Positions 46,842-59,146 of a stretch of DNA of 64,000 nt are shown here, piece after piece (position 1 is the stretch's first letter; each line of letters begins with the position of its first letter). The DNA is taken from NCBI GenBank assembly GCA_964016875.1, contig OZ024723.1, positions 9,825,343-9,889,342 of the forward strand, written 5' to 3'. A program made the translations under genes and the position numbers. The DNA is from Fallopia convolvulus (lineage: Eukaryota; Streptophyta; Magnoliopsida; Caryophyllales; Polygonaceae). A model generated the notes under the pieces. The model saw nothing but the letters and a program-made list of their open reading frames with translations. It had not been told where the DNA came from and ran no database searches.

Positions 46842-46854
46842 TATATATATATAA
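46842..46854 (-). promoter_or_regulatory. TATA box of the LEA-2 gene
   Basis: A TATATATATA run about 65 bp before the start codon on the minus strand. Confidence 0.6.
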
Positions 46855-46859
46855 AGGAT

Positions 46860-48060
46860 GTAGGAGTTATGAGACGTTTTTCTTACACGGGGTTTAAAAA
46901 GACATATTAGAAGACTTGGATTTTGACTTCTTTTTTTTTAATAATCTGAGTGAAGAAATTAAATTCTAGCTGATGGGTTGATTTTGGTTCTAGTAAGTTT
47001 TTTTCCAATACATTTGGCTGCGTTTTTTGGGGGGCCACGATTTTTAAATTAATGTGTGTGGATGAAAATTCAACTGAATGCAGTATTTATATGAATATGA
47101 CTTGGTATGTGGAAGCTTCGATGGTGATATTTTGCTTGACCAATATGTCAAGATTCATGAACAAGTAAAAGGCTGCAAATAGAGTTACATGTACGCGTAG
47201 AATAAAGGCATTTGTGTTTGGTAAAATTGGAAGATATGTGTTTGTGGAAAAAACAAACAAACTTGATTGCATCGTTTCAAGAAAAATATCACGTCTTCTA
47301 ATTATTTTTCCAGCACAGAAAATAGTAAATGATAGTGATATAGTTTATTAACAGTGTCCCAATGTTTAGGTAGAACTGAATTTTACTTCAACAGTGGTGC
47401 TATTGAAAGAACGTTTTCTCTTTGATTCTGCAACAATTGGTTCATGTGGTTCATGTAATCCAAGCAGCAGTATTAGAAAAACCGAGTACGGTTTAAATTA
47501 AATTATTTGCTATTACGGCTAAGGTAATAAGTCAAATCAGGTTTTTTTTACATTGATTAGCAGGTAATACAAGTCATTGGGAACGTAATAACAAGACTAA
47601 TTTGACTAATCACCTTACATTAGAGAATTTTTTTTGGTAGAAACCTTACATTAGAGATTAATTTTCAATTCGGTTTGCTTTTTAATTTTGTGTCAAAAAG
47701 GAGTTCGGGGAAAAGACATCTTCCACTGATGTTCAGAAATGGAAACTGTTTGATAGTTCAAATAGAAATAATAAAGACAATCTAGTAAACTTCTTTGATG
47801 TTCAGAAAGGGAAACTGGAATTTCAATTGCCTCACTATATAACATGCACTTTACAAGGAATAAAATTTCCACAACTGGTGCCTACTTATAATAAAATTTG
47901 CCTCCCCTACCTGATCAAATCTATGATCTGGCTTCATATATACAGAGCATTTTTCCCATTGTTTTCTGCATAGTCAGGATGTAATAATAATTCACAACAG
48001 AGAGAAAAAGTTACAACAGCTTTGTGCAAAAAAAAAGAAATAAACACCTATAATAGATGA
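46860..48060. other. Intergenic, no gene
   Basis: Upstream region of the LEA-2 gene and 3' flank of the 48-54 kb gene. AT-rich; no supported ORF or element with clear ends. Confidence 0.45.
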
Positions 48061-51000
48061 TCATAGCTGGCCCTTTCCTCGGTTCCAATCCATCCGCATC
48101 ACTTTTCTCAGCTTCTTCTGTTGGCTGTGACTGATTTTCTCCGACACCCTACGAGGAGGAGCCATAAACAGCTGTTTTGGAACGCTACCATTAACGGCTT
48201 CTCTGGAAGCTCTGATGGGAGATGACCTGTTTGACTTTGGGGCAGACCAGAAGTGAGGGGGTCTAGGGGCGTTACCATTACAAAAATGGTCTTTCTTCTC
48301 AGAAGATAATAGCTTCGGTTTTTTAAAAGGTGTTGAACAGTCAATGAGCCTGACAGTGTTGTCGAGTGCCACTTCAGATTTGGGTGTCAAGAGATTTTCT
48401 GGGGACGGGATTGATTTTGATTTGCGAGCTTTAATCGCCTTCTGGGAAGGTTGTTTTGGCCATCTTATGATGCCATTTGCAGTTTCGTTTGCAATATCAT
48501 ATAGGGCCTGAGCAGCTTTCATTTCCTTTGGGGAATGCAAATCTGTCAATTAAGTAGGATGAAAAACAAAATTGGGATAACAGCTAAATTGTAATAGGAG
48601 TAACACACACAAACTTTATGTGGGTCCTTCACAAGCAATTTAGTTAACAACAATGATAACACAATTTAATGATTTCCACCAACTGACACATGCTAATTGC
48701 TAAAGCTATAGCGTCAATTGCTCATACCAACACTCTCAAGCCTCAATTGCTTAGCAACTATATTTTCGATTGCTCATACCAACACTCTATAGCCTCAATT
48801 GCTTGCAGATTCAGCTAACCAAAAACAGAATGTGTAATGAGCATTTAGTAAACAATAACTTCATAGAAAAATGGATCTCTTACCTGGACGAGACGGGGAA
48901 GATGTATGAAAAATTAAGGAAGATGCAGCCTGTTCAGAAGAAAGCGTGAGACTGATTTTAGGAGATGTTTCACGGGTTCTGGGAAGAATGTACTTCACTG
49001 ATCCTGACGGAACTAAACTATGATCATAAGCGAGAGAATCCAGATCTGTAAAACATTTGATGCCACCTCCAAGAAAAGTAGCAGTCTTCCCTATTCTTAT
49101 CCATCTACCTTGACAAGAGCTTCTACTTGACACCTTAACTGAATCTGAAATGGTTTTACTGTGGCTGTTGTAATTATGGGACCATGAGAATGTGGACAAT
49201 GCAGCTCGACGAGACAGCGGCTTCCCTGGACGAGGTTCATTGCATCTCAAAAATGTTGCAGGCTTGGATGCATCCTGCAGTAGAGAATCCAGATCCTTGG
49301 AAGGAGGAATTGCCAACTTTTCAATGACATCTCTTGGATGATATAATAGAAGATTACTGGTGTTGGAAGGGGCTTCAGTATTAGCACACGATTCTTGTGC
49401 CTGAGGGGGAAAAATATAATATAAAAAGAAGATAAATGTATACTTGAGCAGTTGCAGAAGTGCAGGATTCATATTAGATCAGTATGATACTTGCTAACTT
49501 ACGTGAAGGCAACAGGTATACTGGAACTTCAAAAAAATTATCATAAAAAGATGATACATGCAAAAGCAAACGATACTGTGATAGGAGTCTGACAAGAATA
49601 GTACTTCACACAGGGATACTTGCTAATCTCAGTGAATCCAACAGGTATAACTTCAAAAAAAAAACGTCACACATGCGAAAGCAAAGGATATTGTGATAGG
49701 AGTTTGACAAAAATAGTACTTCACACAGGGATACATTAGTTAAAATCATACTGCAATGCATTAGATAAGGGTGCGTTTAGATTACAACACTTGATGCATT
49801 AAATTGCATTAAGTTGCCAATTTAATGCAACTTAAATGCAGTAATACAAACGCACTTAACACTCCAACTGATTAATACTCTCAATTGATAATTAATACTC
49901 CCACTGATCGGAAATAAGTGTCGTTTTAGCACTTGACACAAGTTTTAAGAAAAATATTAATTAAACTAAAAATCTCAAAAGTTTTTTTCATCTTATCACT
50001 TTTTATATCCACCACTCTTTTGGCCCAATGAATGAAGAGTAGTAGTCAAACAAAACAAATTCTAATAACAATTCTCATACCTCACTCCTAACTAATTGCC
50101 TATAAAACCTAAAACAACACATAAAGTCGATGAAAATTCAAGTGCTAAAATGGCACTTATTTCCGATCGGAGGGAGTAATAGCTTAATTCACTGCAAGTT
50201 ACCAACTGTTTGAGGCAATATTGAGGTTAATTATGGGGTATAGTAGTGTTGGAAAATATGCCAAATACAGAAAGATTTCAAAACACATGATTGTACCTTT
50301 GAATATGATAAATCTGATGCTGCACTACTTTCTTCTTCACCATTTAAAATGCTGTCCATGGACAGGTTAGAGCTTGGTAATGAGGAGAGTTCCTTGGTAA
50401 GGGAAACATCTATTTCATCATACTGTTTATTAACCTGTGAAAGACCTTGGGGTTGAAGAATAGAGAAAGCCTTTCTAACTAAATGCAGAATATTCTCAGT
50501 TGTATCAGCGGGCCTTTTCCCTTTCTCTTTGGCCACAATAGGGCACTTGTAGCTTCCATTAAGGACCTCATTTAGAGAAATGTCATCTATAACTTTAGTG
50601 ATGTCATGAACATCAGCTTTCAGACCATAAGCTCCTACAACAAAATGTCCAAGCAGTGTTATTCAGTGAGTTTTCATGCTCTATTGTAATAGCTCATTAA
50701 TAGATGAAACTTTGCAGAAAACGCTTTCAACAAGAGAGTTTACATGACCAGATCCATGAATAAATTTAGACATTAAGATGTGAAGAAAAGCGCGCATATG
50801 ACATTTAAAGCAACTCCATCCCTTAATGTAATTAGGGAACAGCTCAAAAAGGCTTGCAAGAGGCAGAGAATATTTTGTCATTCTTTTCAGAATAAGATCA
50901 ACCAATCTACTTTCCATTTTTTCCATCCTTTAAATGATGAAATAGGATACTAATAACGAAAAACACAAATGGCCTTTAAAGCAACTCTCACCTTTGATGT

Positions 51001-53900
51001 CATTAGGGAATAGCTCAAAAGGCTTGGAAGAAGCAGCAAGTATTCAAGACAGTGAAAGGATAAACCCCAGCTAGGAGCTTCTCTTTAGTCCAAGACTAAA
51101 GCGAATCTAGACCGAGAAACCAGTAACCAGGGAGAAGAATAGGTTTGAAGATGCTAGAGGCTTGAGAACAGAAGAAAGAGGTTCAGAATTGGCAATTGGA
51201 TTGCGAAATTATTTATCTGGCCAAAGACCTAATGCTGTTACAAATAGGCAACCCGGAAAAGGGTTAAAACAGTTCACCAGTTTTTCAAAATTTTAATTAA
51301 TGCCAACCGGAATAAAAACAGAAACTATTTCCCAGTCTTACATAATTCCTATAAAAGTATGTCGTCATTCTTTTTGGAAAAAGTGAAACCAATATCAAGA
51401 GACTTGAAACTTTCCATTTTCAACAACCTTTAAATGACGAAATAGGATATTAATAATGAAAAATCAGCAACTCATTGATTGAAGAAAACTATATGCAGTG
51501 TTGGAAACCTATAATAACCAGACAACACCAGATTTTCTTCCACTTGTCGTAAGACAATTAAACTTGCTTTTTCTTACACGCTTGCTTAGTCATAACCAAA
51601 TGGGATTTTATCCTTTTCAACAGTGGCTAGGCCATGACTCGTAGACAGTTTCCAGCAGACCCAAACAGCTATGGGCAGACAGATTAACTCTTTATTATTT
51701 AAGAACCACCGACAAAATAACATTATATAAACTTCCCCTAGTCAATATTCCACCGTATTCCTTAAGTAAACCAAGCAGAAAGCAGCGAAATAATGAGAAA
51801 AAACCGTTACATGGGGTGAAAGACGGACATAAACATAGTGGCCCACAAGATAGTATTTTGTCGCAAGATCAGATTGACTTACCAAACACTTTGTTTCCTC
51901 CAGGAGTTGGTCTACAGCCTGTCAAACCATCATATTTCGCATTCAGAGGAACTTTGGTATTCCTCCTATCACCTCGCCTGCCATTTAAGTTGTTTTTCAG
52001 TTTTAGAGGCTGACATTTCTCTGCAATACATTGACCAGAAAAAGAGTTTTATCAAGAGATTTAATCCCTCTATACATACATCATATATACGCAAAACAAA
52101 TAGCATGTGAAAAAAGTTCACTATTACTTTATCCAAAATACAATGTAACTACACTAAGACCACAACAATGCTCTTTTCTGTTGGTAGTTTGAATGTTTGA
52201 TCATGAAGGATCTGTTCATATATTCACATTTGACTTAGTAAAATTTAAAAAAAAATGCATAGCAGACATCATTGAGGAATTTCTCTTTAAAAAATTACAG
52301 TAATGCTAACAAAAGGCTATATAGATTCTAATGATAAAGGGGAAAAAACAAATAGAGAGTGGTTGTAGACACTTGTTACTGCGACACATAGAATTAACTA
52401 GATACAATATATCTGACAAATTAACTTCATAATCACCATTGAAAACAAATAAGTTAAGTTAGCCCACTGACCACATCAACTTGACTCTATGGTCATAACT
52501 ATTTTTTTAATGAAATAGATACAATCAAAGTACAATTGTATGATTTATAGTAAAAGAGCATGCATGATCCAGCAACAAAAAAAAGGCTTCACTTGGTAGG
52601 CTTGATTTACTTGATGGGCTAGAATTACCTCAATTTCTACTTATCCAGTACTAAATTTATCTTGGTAGGCTGAATTTTCTTAATTTCTACTTATTTAATG
52701 CTAAATTTACCTTAACTTTCACTATTTTTTCTCTAAATTTACCTTAATTTGAATATTTTTAAAATTTTTAGGGCAGGCTGGGTATTTGTGCCTGACTATA
52801 AAAGGCCCTGTTGGTTGCCCTCATAAAAATAAAAAAAAACAAAAAACAAATCTAGGACACATTGACATACAAGTAATAGCAGCTTCAACCTAAACTTGAT
52901 TGAAGCATGGATAAATTTAATTTCTGCAAGGAACATCATGGCTAGAAGATTTTACCAGCACAGGAACTCTTTATCATATGTGAGCCAAGTTCATCAAGCA
53001 CATCCTTCATATCTACATCTTCAGATGTGGACATTGATGTCTCCAACCGCGGTGCTTGAGGTATCTTGAAACATCCAGGACTGCTTCTTGGCATCCTTCT
53101 CTGCTTTCCTTCAGATCCAGCTGCCAGAACCAAAGAGTCACTAGTAGACAACTGAATTGTGTTTCTACAGGATAATCTCTCTGCCTTCTTCATCCACGAA
53201 GATGATTCTAAACCATTGGTGTTGTAGTCTGAATCTAGCAAAATTATATTTATAATAGAGACATCACAAGAACATGAGGCTTGAGGAAATCACCACAATA
53301 AAAATGATATTTTTAACTCTCAATCACTAACTAAATTAAGTAAAATAGAAGTGATTTAATTTGACTTGGAAGACCATTAATTTGTACAGCAGTCCATAAT
53401 AATAAATAACATAACTCCAGAAATCACAACCCTAAGAAGCTCTGATTCCTGTTACAAGACACAATGAAGGAAAACAGCAAGCAACATGAAAACCAGACGC
53501 ACAAAATAAAAATTCCAAATATCGTCTTTGGACATCTTCATAAAAACTTTAATTTTAGCTCTTTGGACATCCAAATTCCAATACAAGACCAAAAGAAAAA
53601 TCTAAAGATTACAGATAAACACCTAAATTCAGAGTACAAACATGCAATATCCAATCAAACCCCAGATACATCGAAAGAAACCTTGACCAGGAACCGAGGA
53701 ATATGAGATCCAATTTTACCTCTATGACTAGCCGAAACACTGCATTTCTCAATTTTAGGGCCAGAAAAGACCAAACCCCGGCCACTATCGCAATTCCCAG
53801 CATCGCCAACAACACTAGCCGTAGCTCCTACCACGCCATCCGATCCGATCAAACTCGGCACCGCTATAGCCGTCGGAATCATAAGCTCCACCGCTTCCAT
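48061..53900 (-). CDS. Unrecognised plant protein, 644 aa, six exons
   Basis: I do not recognise the family. Six coding exons join in phase: 53900-53720, 53234-52956, 52020-51883, 50634-50297, 49400-48884 and 48542-48061, with GT-AG borders throughout. The protein begins MEAVELMIPTAIAVPSLIG. It is mostly low in hydrophobics and rich in Ser, Lys, Arg and Pro, so probably disordered. There is no signal peptide or membrane helix. Visible features are an SSPGCFKIPQAPRLETSMS segment followed by an acidic DVDMKDVLDELGSHM helix, and a second helix DVHDITKVIDDISLNEVLNG. Near the C-terminus lie ALYDIANETANGIIRWPK and a basic end KKLRKVMRMDWNRGKGQL. The basic, SP-rich character suggests a nuclear or chromatin/cell-cycle role, but this is a guess. 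The consistent splice phases argue for a real, intact gene. Confidence 0.82.
49770..49856. mobile_element. Very small MITE in intron 4
   Basis: Termini GGTGCGTTTAGATTAC and GTAATACAAACGCAC are near-perfect inverted repeats. Under 90 bp, inside intron 4 of the six-exon gene. TAA lies at both edges. Confidence 0.6.
49898..50176. mobile_element. Stowaway-like (Tc1/mariner) MITE in intron 4
   Basis: Inverted termini of about 35 bp: the left starts CTCCCACTGATCGGAAATAA and the inverse of the right end starts CTCCCTCCGATCGGAAATAA. The TA duplication (49896-49897 and 50177-50178) and the CTCCCTCC terminus are diagnostic of Stowaway elements. 279 bp, no coding sequence. Confidence 0.9.
50800..51470. 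repeat. Direct duplication inside intron 3
   Basis: The block TTTAAAGCAACTC ... ATTAGGGAA.AGCTCAAAA occurs at about 50800-50865 and 50970-51040. A second block, CCTTTAAATGA.GAAATAGGATA, occurs near 50927 and 51427. These are tandem or segmental copies within the intron. Confidence 0.7.
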
Positions 53901-54166
53901 CACTAATACATATTGCGAAACACAGAAACACCTAACCAGCAAACGAGCCGGAGAAGAGAGAGTAAGCAAGCAATCGCTGAATCCAACTGTCAGATCGAGA
54001 TGTTCAAATAAGACAAAAATCCACCGTCCAGGCCGTCGAATTAGAAGTGAATCCAGGAGAGAGGGAGAGGGAGGGGGATGGTGCTGGTGGGGGCGAAGAT
54101 GGTGGTGGTGGTAATTGTGGTGGCTAGGGCAAAATGGAAGTAGGAGGGTGAGAAAGAAAAGAGAGG

Positions 54167-54174
54167 TATTTATA
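54167..54174 (-). promoter_or_regulatory. TATA box of the six-exon gene
   Basis: TATAAATA on the minus strand, about 270 bp before the ATG at 53900, followed by a CT-rich leader (CCTCTCTTTTCTTTCTC). Confidence 0.6.
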
Positions 54175-54359
54175 GTTTTGGGGAAAAGGGAGGGTTTGGT
54201 TTCCAGATTGTGTGCCGGCGGGAATATTTCCGGCCAAAGAAAGTGTTGGCCGTGGATCTGTTGAGATGAGGCCACGTGGCACCTATATTGTTTTTTTACA
54301 AGCTATTTTTTATTTTGGGAATTCAGTGATGTGTGTGTAGCGGTACTCGGATTTGTTTT

Positions 54360-54842
54360 TAAAAATTTTAGAAAAATTCTTTTTCGTGTCCTTAAGTTTT
54401 TGTCTTTTTTTTTGGTGCACAAGAAAAAAACTTATTCCTCTTGGTATCTCTGAGGTTTTAGATTTTCCCGTTGACGCCCCTCTTCGATTCAAATTAACCA
54501 ATTTCAAGCTTCTCATTATGTTCATCATCCTTTTATTAGTAGGATTTGACTATTAAAACATCAAAATTCATAACCAAACTACATCAATTTGAAAATTGTT
54601 TAAAAATTCAAATTGATGTAGTTTGGTTATGAATTTAAGTGTTTTAAGAGTTGAATCCTACTAATTTAAGGGTGGTGAACATAATGGTAAGCTTGAAATT
54701 AGCTAATTTGAACCGGAGAGGGGCATCAACAAGAAAAGCCAAAACCTCAGGGGTACCAAGAGGAATAAGTTTTTTTCTTGGACACCAAAAGGAAAAGGCA
54801 AAACCTTAGGGTCACCAAAAGGAATTTCCCAAAATTTTATTT
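54360..54842. mobile_element. Foldback (long inverted repeat) element
   Basis: Two arms of over 200 bp pair almost completely around a short centre at about 54590-54605; the core TTCAAATTGATGTAGTTTGG is perfect. A transcript would form a long hairpin. It lies about 200-650 bp upstream of the promoter of the six-exon gene. No coding capacity and no target duplication identified. Confidence 0.85.
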
Positions 54843-54853
54843 GTGCAAATCAC

Positions 54854-55394
54854 TAGGTGTGGCAATCGGTTCATCATCTTTTTTACTCGAAATTGTTTAC
54901 AGACGACGGATTTGGCCTTTCTTGTATTTGCATCGAATATGATTCTCTTTTAGGTAGGCTGTTCAATGGGTCGATCTGACCTAATCTGTGCAACCCGTAA
55001 TTACATACGTAGAAAGTGACGGATTTAGCCTTTCTTGTATTCGCATCGAATATGTCCAACGGGTCGGGTCGACCCGTAACTAGTAAAGCGGGTCGCAATC
55101 GAAAAGGGTCAAAAAGGATTAAACGGGTCAAATTGACCCGTTTCGACCGTAAAATTGACCACTTTCGACTCATTTGGCTCGTAAAATTTTATTCCTCCCT
55201 TTCACTAACTACAACAATAAATTTTTATTTTTATTTTTTTTAATATTATGGGTCAACCCGTACCCGACCCATAAACTAAAAAACTTCGGGTGTAACATAC
55301 TAACATGTAAAATAAAAAAATCTGACCCATAACCCGTAAAATTGCGGGCGGGTCGGGTCGAGTTACGGGTCAACCCGCCCGTTGGACACGCCTA
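54854..55394. mobile_element. hAT-like MITE with internal duplication
   Basis: Termini TAGGTGTGGCAATCGG and the inverse TAGGCGTGTCCAACGG resemble the other hAT MITEs in the window, and the body has CGGGTCGACCCG motifs. The expected 8-bp duplication is not seen. A block of about 40 bp beginning GACGGATTT.GCCTTTCTTG is repeated directly at 54903 and 55018. Confidence 0.6.
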
Positions 55395-55419
55395 CTTAAG
55401 TGCGGTTGGACTTGTTCCA

Positions 55420-56670
55420 GTGGAGTTTATTAGATACTCTATAGGTAGAGTTCTAAAACCCTATTTTAAATTAGTGAAACCTAGGGAAAAAAAATTAAAA
55501 AGAAAAAAAATCATTAGTAGAGTTGGAGAGACAATAAACTAAATCTAACCGTCAATTTTTTATTAGAAACTTTATAGGTAGAGTTCTAAAACCATATTGT
55601 AATTTAGTAAACCCTTGGGAAAAAATTATTAGTAGATTTGGAGAGTGAATAAACTAAATCTAACCATTAATTTAGGGAGATGCTAAACTTCACACACTTT
55701 TACTAAACTTCACACCATAAAATTACCTTAATAGCCTTCTTTTCAATTAAAATAACAAAAATATTTAAAATGGAAAATATATCATCTTCCTCCCTTATAT
55801 TCCTCCTCCTTTGTTTTTCCATACATATATTTTCATCCAAACGATGATGATCAACGATGCGACGCCGGTGATGCCGACGAGCCACTCGTTCATGCACGGT
55901 CGCCTCCGCCAAGTTTCCCTTTCATGCGTGGTCCCCGATGATGAACGATGCGAAACCACCAATTAGATCACCATTGTAGCGGCCTCCTTATTCCCCAATA
56001 GGCTTTTGCGCCGCCGATTTGTCTAGTCACTGTTACCACCTTATTTGTTTCTGCTTTCCTCCGCTCTATCACCTATTGATACTGCTATTCCCATTGTGAT
56101 TTGCCCCTTCTAACAAAAGCCCTAATATGTTCTTCAAAAAGGGAAAACTCTAGATTGCATTTTTGGATGAAATTGCTTGATTGATGTGTTATTTCATGAA
56201 ATTCAAGCCGTGTAATATATAATTTATGGTGCGGGATAACAATTGTCTCAAAAATTTTGTGTGAATTTGTGATTTTGATGTCTGGTTGTGTTTGTCTATT
56301 CAATATCGAGTCAATCGACCTTGGGGTACGATGGAGAAGACTGGAACATGGCCTTGGTGGCTTTCGTCCAGTCGACCAATGATCCTTGGGTCCCCCTACC
56401 ACCGGCTATGTACCGTGTTGATGGAGGTGGTTGTCGGTACCGAACGACGAAGCTGCCGTTGACATGTTGAGAGGATGATGACATTGGGGTATATGGCTAG
56501 AATGATAATAGAAGGGTATTTTTGTAAAAAAATGTAAAAAATGTGAAGTGTGTGTAAATTTAATGTGAAGAACAGCAGTTATGTTAATTTATATTTGGAT
56601 GGTTGGGATTTGGCCAAATCTAGCGATAGAGTTTTTAATAAACTCTACCTAACCAAACCCACTTGTTAAG
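55420..56670. mobile_element. Degenerate TIR element(s)
   Basis: Outer inverted blocks around GAGTTTATTAGATACTCTA (about 55425) and its inverse near 56625, plus inner inverted blocks CTAAACTTCACACAC (about 55683) and its inverse near 56560, suggest one TIR element inside another. The GC-rich middle (55840-56060) looks captured but has stops in all frames. The superfamily is unresolved, possibly Mutator-like. Confidence 0.4.
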
Positions 56671-57091
56671 GGAGTATGGATTGAAAAATAACATGAATAT
56701 TAATCTTACAGATGACGGTTTTTTGATTGTTCAGAATGTTTTCCATTGGAAATGTGTTGGATAAGAAGTGCGAGTTTATCACTTTTTTTTTCAGAAAAGG
56801 AACATGTAGTATTACATAGAATCAATTTTCACAAGGTTTATAATTCCTTGAGGAAAATTGTCAACAAAGATTACTGCAGGGGAAACATTAGTAGCTAAAT
56901 GAGCTACATGATGTGCCACTACATTTCCTTTACGACTAACATGAGAAAACTGAACAACAGAGAACAAAGGTAAAGTATGGACAATATCGTCATGTATCAA
57001 ATCAGCATATGACAACCCGAAGGATCGAGAACGAAGGCACAACATCAAGGAGAGATCATCAGATTCCACCTGAAAGGACAAAAACCCAAAT

Positions 57092-58055
57092 TGTTGGATC
57101 GTTAAGTGTTAGCAAGAGCTTGGGAACTAGAGGTTAGGTTGTTCCCAAGGCAGCGAAAGTATAAGCAAGTAAACAGAAAGTGTATGGACACAGTTCCTTA
57201 TAGAGGAACCCCACGACAACCAACTTGTTGTGTGGGTAAACCTCTACCTCCGCTTGGAGGATTTTGAAAGACTTACTTGTATTATTGATTGTTCCTTAGT
57301 TACAAACAGCCAGATTCAAACTTCTCTGTTCCTATGAGTTCTACCTAAATCTAGCAACACTAATGAATCTTCTCAACCTAGTTCCTAAGCGAACAACTCA
57401 ACTAAAACAAGTGAATCAAACCTTACACCTTGATTATCACAGTTCCCTTGCTCCTCGGAACTTGACTTCGCCGTCGTCGAGATCAGACACTCGCCGCCAG
57501 GGACTTCTCTTCTTCTCTCTTTCTTTCTTTGGGAGTATGAGTGAGTTCTGGGAGAAGTGCTCTGTCTGAGCACTATTCACTTGGCTTTATACTTTGTCAA
57601 TACTTGGGTTGCAATCTTGACTTTCATTTGTGTCCGAAATGCCCTTTGTCTTGTGTGCCAAGTCTTTGTCCTTCACATGTGACAATTTTGAATTGGGTCA
57701 ACTTTGAGAAGTGAAAGAGCCGTTGGATCAAACGCTTCAGTCTGTTCCTCAAACTGAGCATTTGTTTTGTCTTGAGACAGGATCCCATGAATCTCGCCGC
57801 CTTGTCTTTGTTTGCACATGTGAGTTCCCATCACACATGGGAACTGTCTTCTTCAGAGTTCCTTTGAGAGGAACTCTTCATCATGTATGTCTGTGTTCCT
57901 TGGACTTTCATGGGAATTCTTCACTAGACCTGTGTTCCTTAGAAATACTTGGACATAACACGTTAGTTCCCATATGGTGTTTGTCATTGTCAAAACTGGA
58001 GAATGATCTGGTTGTTCCGATGTTTGGAACCAGAGTTCCCAACACCGTCCCAACA
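57092..58055 (-). mobile_element. Solo LTR related to the 13.8-21.9 kb element
   Basis: TG...CA ends with a perfect 5-bp duplication CAAAT (57087-57091 and 58056-58060). On the minus strand its 3' half matches the 3' half of the large LTRs, with shared blocks GAGAAGATTCATTAGTGTTG, GAACAATCAATAATACAAGT and TTCAAAATCCTCC. Its 5' half differs and lacks the 97-bp array. No interior or second LTR is present, so it arose by LTR-LTR recombination. Confidence 0.88.
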
Positions 58056-59146
58056 CAAATGTAATGCAATCTGAAGCCCAAAAAATACTGCTTTGGCATC
58101 CGCACAAGAAACATCTCAATGATAAAGAAAACCCTTTGAAGCAATAACACGCAACCTGCCCAAAGAGTCTCTAAAAACATCTCCCAAACCTATCCATCCA
58201 TCAGGGAAATAGCTGCATCACAATTCATTTTCACATACCCAACTTCAGGGACATGCCAACTTTGAGAACGAGGGCAACCTAAAAAAGAAGCTAAACTTCC
58301 TACATTTGGCTGGAGACATAAAAAGTCAGAAACAAGTTTACGAAAGCCAACAATAAGAAGAGGAGCATTAATCTGATCATTAGAAAACAAACATTTATTT
58401 CTTAAGGTCCAAGCCACCCAAGAATTAGTCATGAAATCACAAATTCCAGCAGCCCCAGCTTGACGCTTGATAACATCAAGAATCTCCCACAAAGAATCAA
58501 AGCGCCTTTGACCAAAGATCAAAACAACATAAAACTCCTCCCAAGCCACTTTTGAGAATTTCATATATTGCATGAAAAGGAGTTTCATCATAAAGACCAA
58601 AACGATAAAAAATCGGAGAATCAACCATATGCATATAAAAAAAAAGGCGCTTAACAGAAAGCATACTTGAACAAATCCTCCAAGCAAAATTCCGCAGCTT
58701 TGGTGGACCCTTAATATGACAAATAATCTCCCAAGGAAGGTCCAAGCTACTGCCAAAACATGCCCGTAGCGCAGTATCATGACCATTTCTACCTAACCAA
58801 TAAGCTAATTTAACAGTAAAAAGGCCATCTTTGCTAGGGCACCAAATTCGAAGATCATTCACCAATCTCATACTAAGAGGAAGTTGAAGGATACGATTCA
58901 CATCAGCCTGCTCAAAAACCCATTGAAGCACATCATCGTTCCAACTCCTAGTATCTTCATCAATAAGATCAGCAACAATTAAGCTGAGGTCATATCCAGG
59001 TGGCGGTGAAGGAGCAATTCCAGAAGTACCATTAGGCAACCACGGTTCACTCCAAACATTGATAGATTTTCCGTCTCCAACTCTCCATCCTAGACATTCA
59101 ATAAGCAACGATTTAGCTCCCCAAATACTCTTCCACGAGAAGCTCG

